Shown here one piece after another: positions 62,801-64,000 of a DNA stretch of 64,000 nucleotides. A program made the translations under genes and the position numbers. The stretch's first letter is position 1. Every line of letters begins with the position of its first letter. The stretch comes from Corylus avellana (lineage: Eukaryota > Streptophyta > Magnoliopsida > Fagales > Betulaceae). The notes beneath the pieces were generated by a model. That model was not told where the DNA came from. It saw nothing but the letters and a program-made list of their open reading frames with translations, and did not search any database. The stretch is from NCBI RefSeq assembly GCF_901000735.1, contig NC_081544.1, positions 33,431,235 through 33,495,234 on the forward strand. Reading direction: 5' to 3'.

Positions 62801-63790
62801 GGGCATATCATGGAAACATCTCTCTTATCAACTGCCAGTCATATTAATTACTGGGCGATCAGGATTTAAGCAATCGGAACGCGGTGTGATCCCAGAGAGG
62901 GGAAAAGGCATCCGCCATCCTTTATTGATGGTAGAATTTGTGAATATGTTGTCCTTGTCAAAATTTACCTATGTTCTTTTTCCGTCACCAAAAAAGTGTT
63001 ATTGGTATAGGCTTACAGATATTGTACTAAAGACCGTTGAAGGCTTGGTGTGGAATTAGAATCTTATATGGATGAAGATTAGAAACTCTGTAGGAGAAAT
63101 CTCTTCTTGTTGTTTTGGATCCCATTTCTGCATAATTTTGAGCTGTTTTTGTGTTTGGCAAAAGGTTAGATCCAAGTGATTGGCTTCATTGATCTTACCA
63201 ATAACATTATTATGGCAAATATAAAACTAGTAGTTCTCGCTAAACATGTTGAAGTCTTTGTTTTTTGTCCCCAAGATGAACCTCGATGAGTGTCCAGTTC
63301 TCTATTCAATTTTATCGATGATTATAAATTGTATTACTCAGACAAGTATTATTCTCCTGCCCAAAACATTTTCTGTACCTTGTGATTGAAGTTCAATTTT
63401 TATTTAGCTTTCCCATATGTTGTGCAGGTCTACTCTACTTCAGTGGCAATGCTTCTCACAGCTGTTGTTTCTGTCTTTTTGTTTGGCTTTAATCTTTCCC
63501 TTGCCTTCTTCCTTGGCTCAACGTAAGTTACTTCTAGTTACATGTTTTATATCTTCCTCCTTCGTTGTCTTTAATCGGATTCTGAGCAGTTCTCTGTCAT
63601 TTCTCCTGTTCTTCAGGAATGCATATCCATTATGTTAGGATTGATCACACCATTATTGAATGTTCATAGACAATATTAACCATTGAAAGCTTGATGGTAG
63701 TTATGTTTGTTTACTTTCTTTCTTTCTTGTGTTTCCAGTGTGGTGTCTGTTGCAGTATATCTACATTCTGCTGGGAAGCTGCAAAGGTAG
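59851..63790 (+). CDS. Nucleotide-sugar transporter (CMP-sialic-acid-transporter-like, ROCK1 type), 5' exons missing
   Basis: Ten exons with GT-AG introns join in frame: 59851-59926, 60032-60132, 60567-60638, 61008-61056, 61178-61219, 61449-61570, 61756-61815, 62663-62711, 63428-63522 and 63739-63790, ending KLQR then TAG. They encode about 238 residues of a multi-pass nucleotide-sugar/CMP-sialic-acid-transporter family protein. Markers are FPIPAALYLVKNLLQYYIFA, YQILKNLNIISTGVLYRIIL, KKKLSEIQWAAFILLCAGC, GFAGVYTEAIIKKRP, NVQNFWLYVFGM, MKYADNIVKVYSTSVAMLLT and AFFLGSTVVSVAVYLHSAGK. Such carriers exchange nucleotide sugars for NMP across Golgi or ER membranes. The motifs recall Arabidopsis ROCK1 (At5g65000). 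Family members are about 320-350 aa, so roughly the first 90-100 residues (first membrane helices) are absent. Exon 1 here starts in mid-codon, 150 bp after the LTR-like island. This is either a 5'-truncated gene or a gene whose upstream exons I failed to see. Confidence 0.88.
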
Positions 63791-64000
63791 CCTCGTGCCC
63801 TCTCTACCCAAATTTAATATCCGTGTAAAGGCTCATGTGCTATGATTCTTGTTCTTCTCTATAATGTTGCTTTTGAATAGATTATCATGCAATTCTTTTC
63901 TATAATGTGACTAGTTTCATCTATAAAACCTTTTTTGATCAAATAAATTGATTGGTCATAAATGGGTCTAGGGTTGGGAGACAATGAAAATTATTTTCCT
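63791..64000. other. 3' flank of the transporter
   Basis: Probably 3' UTR running into AT-rich sequence at the window end. No further gene is seen. Confidence 0.5.

Noticed and set aside
1..64000. Search for a gene cluster, novel defence-type system or tRNA/rRNA genes
   Set aside because: The recognised genes are separate, well-known plant families with their own introns and spacing. No tRNA cloverleaf (other than SINE heads) or rRNA was recognised by eye.

Overview
This is a stretch of a eudicot plant nuclear genome. The evidence is AT-rich intergenic DNA, genes split by GT-AG introns, plant-specific gene families and many small non-autonomous transposable elements. The gene content and repeat style suggest a woody rosid; that placement is inference.

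Layout. (1) 1-3146, + strand: the 3' exons of a KT/HAK/KUP potassium transporter (KUP6/KUP8 clade), whose 5' part lies off the left edge. (2) 3.1-16.4 kb: about 13 kb without a recognisable intact gene. It holds a decayed LINE RNase H domain, a foldback hairpin, several MITE-like elements, a hAT-type MITE with a perfect 8-bp target duplication, a tRNA-type SINE with a perfect 15-bp target duplication, and an orphan cluster of ACGT-core motifs. (3) 16.46-21.80 kb, + strand: a class II trehalose-6-phosphate synthase gene (TPS8/9/10 type) with a long spliced 5' leader. (4) 25.71-28.94 kb (+) and 33.51-30.68 kb (-): two NHL-repeat membrane protein genes arranged tail to tail, with matching intron phases. 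(5) 34-37.7 kb: nested MITEs, a LINE reverse-transcriptase remnant and a second copy of a MITE also present at 9.5 kb. (6) 38.39-52.38 kb, + strand: a complete 18-exon AP-1 gamma-adaptin gene. (7) 56.47-55.32 kb, - strand: an intronless ATL-family RING-H2 ubiquitin ligase (ATL47 type). (8) 57.86-59.70 kb: a C-rich island with TG...CA inverted termini and internal tandem repeats, probably a solo LTR. (9) 59.85-63.79 kb, + strand: ten exons encoding the C-terminal ~238 residues of a nucleotide-sugar transporter. No 5' exons are visible upstream.

How the genes relate. They are independent plant transcription units and not a pathway cluster: potassium transport, trehalose-6-phosphate signalling, two NHL proteins of unknown role, clathrin-coated vesicle sorting at the trans-Golgi network, a ubiquitin ligase and a Golgi/ER nucleotide-sugar carrier. 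The neighbourhood TPS-NHL-NHL-gamma-adaptin-ATL, with KUP beside TPS, resembles duplicated blocks on Arabidopsis chromosome 1, so the window looks like conserved microsynteny. The nucleotide-sugar transporter falls outside that block.

I found no convincing new biological system. The items most worth a second look are the apparently 5'-truncated transporter next to the LTR-like island, the complex TPS leader with tiny upstream ORFs and a long polypyrimidine tract, the inverted NHL gene pair, and the well-delimited non-autonomous elements.
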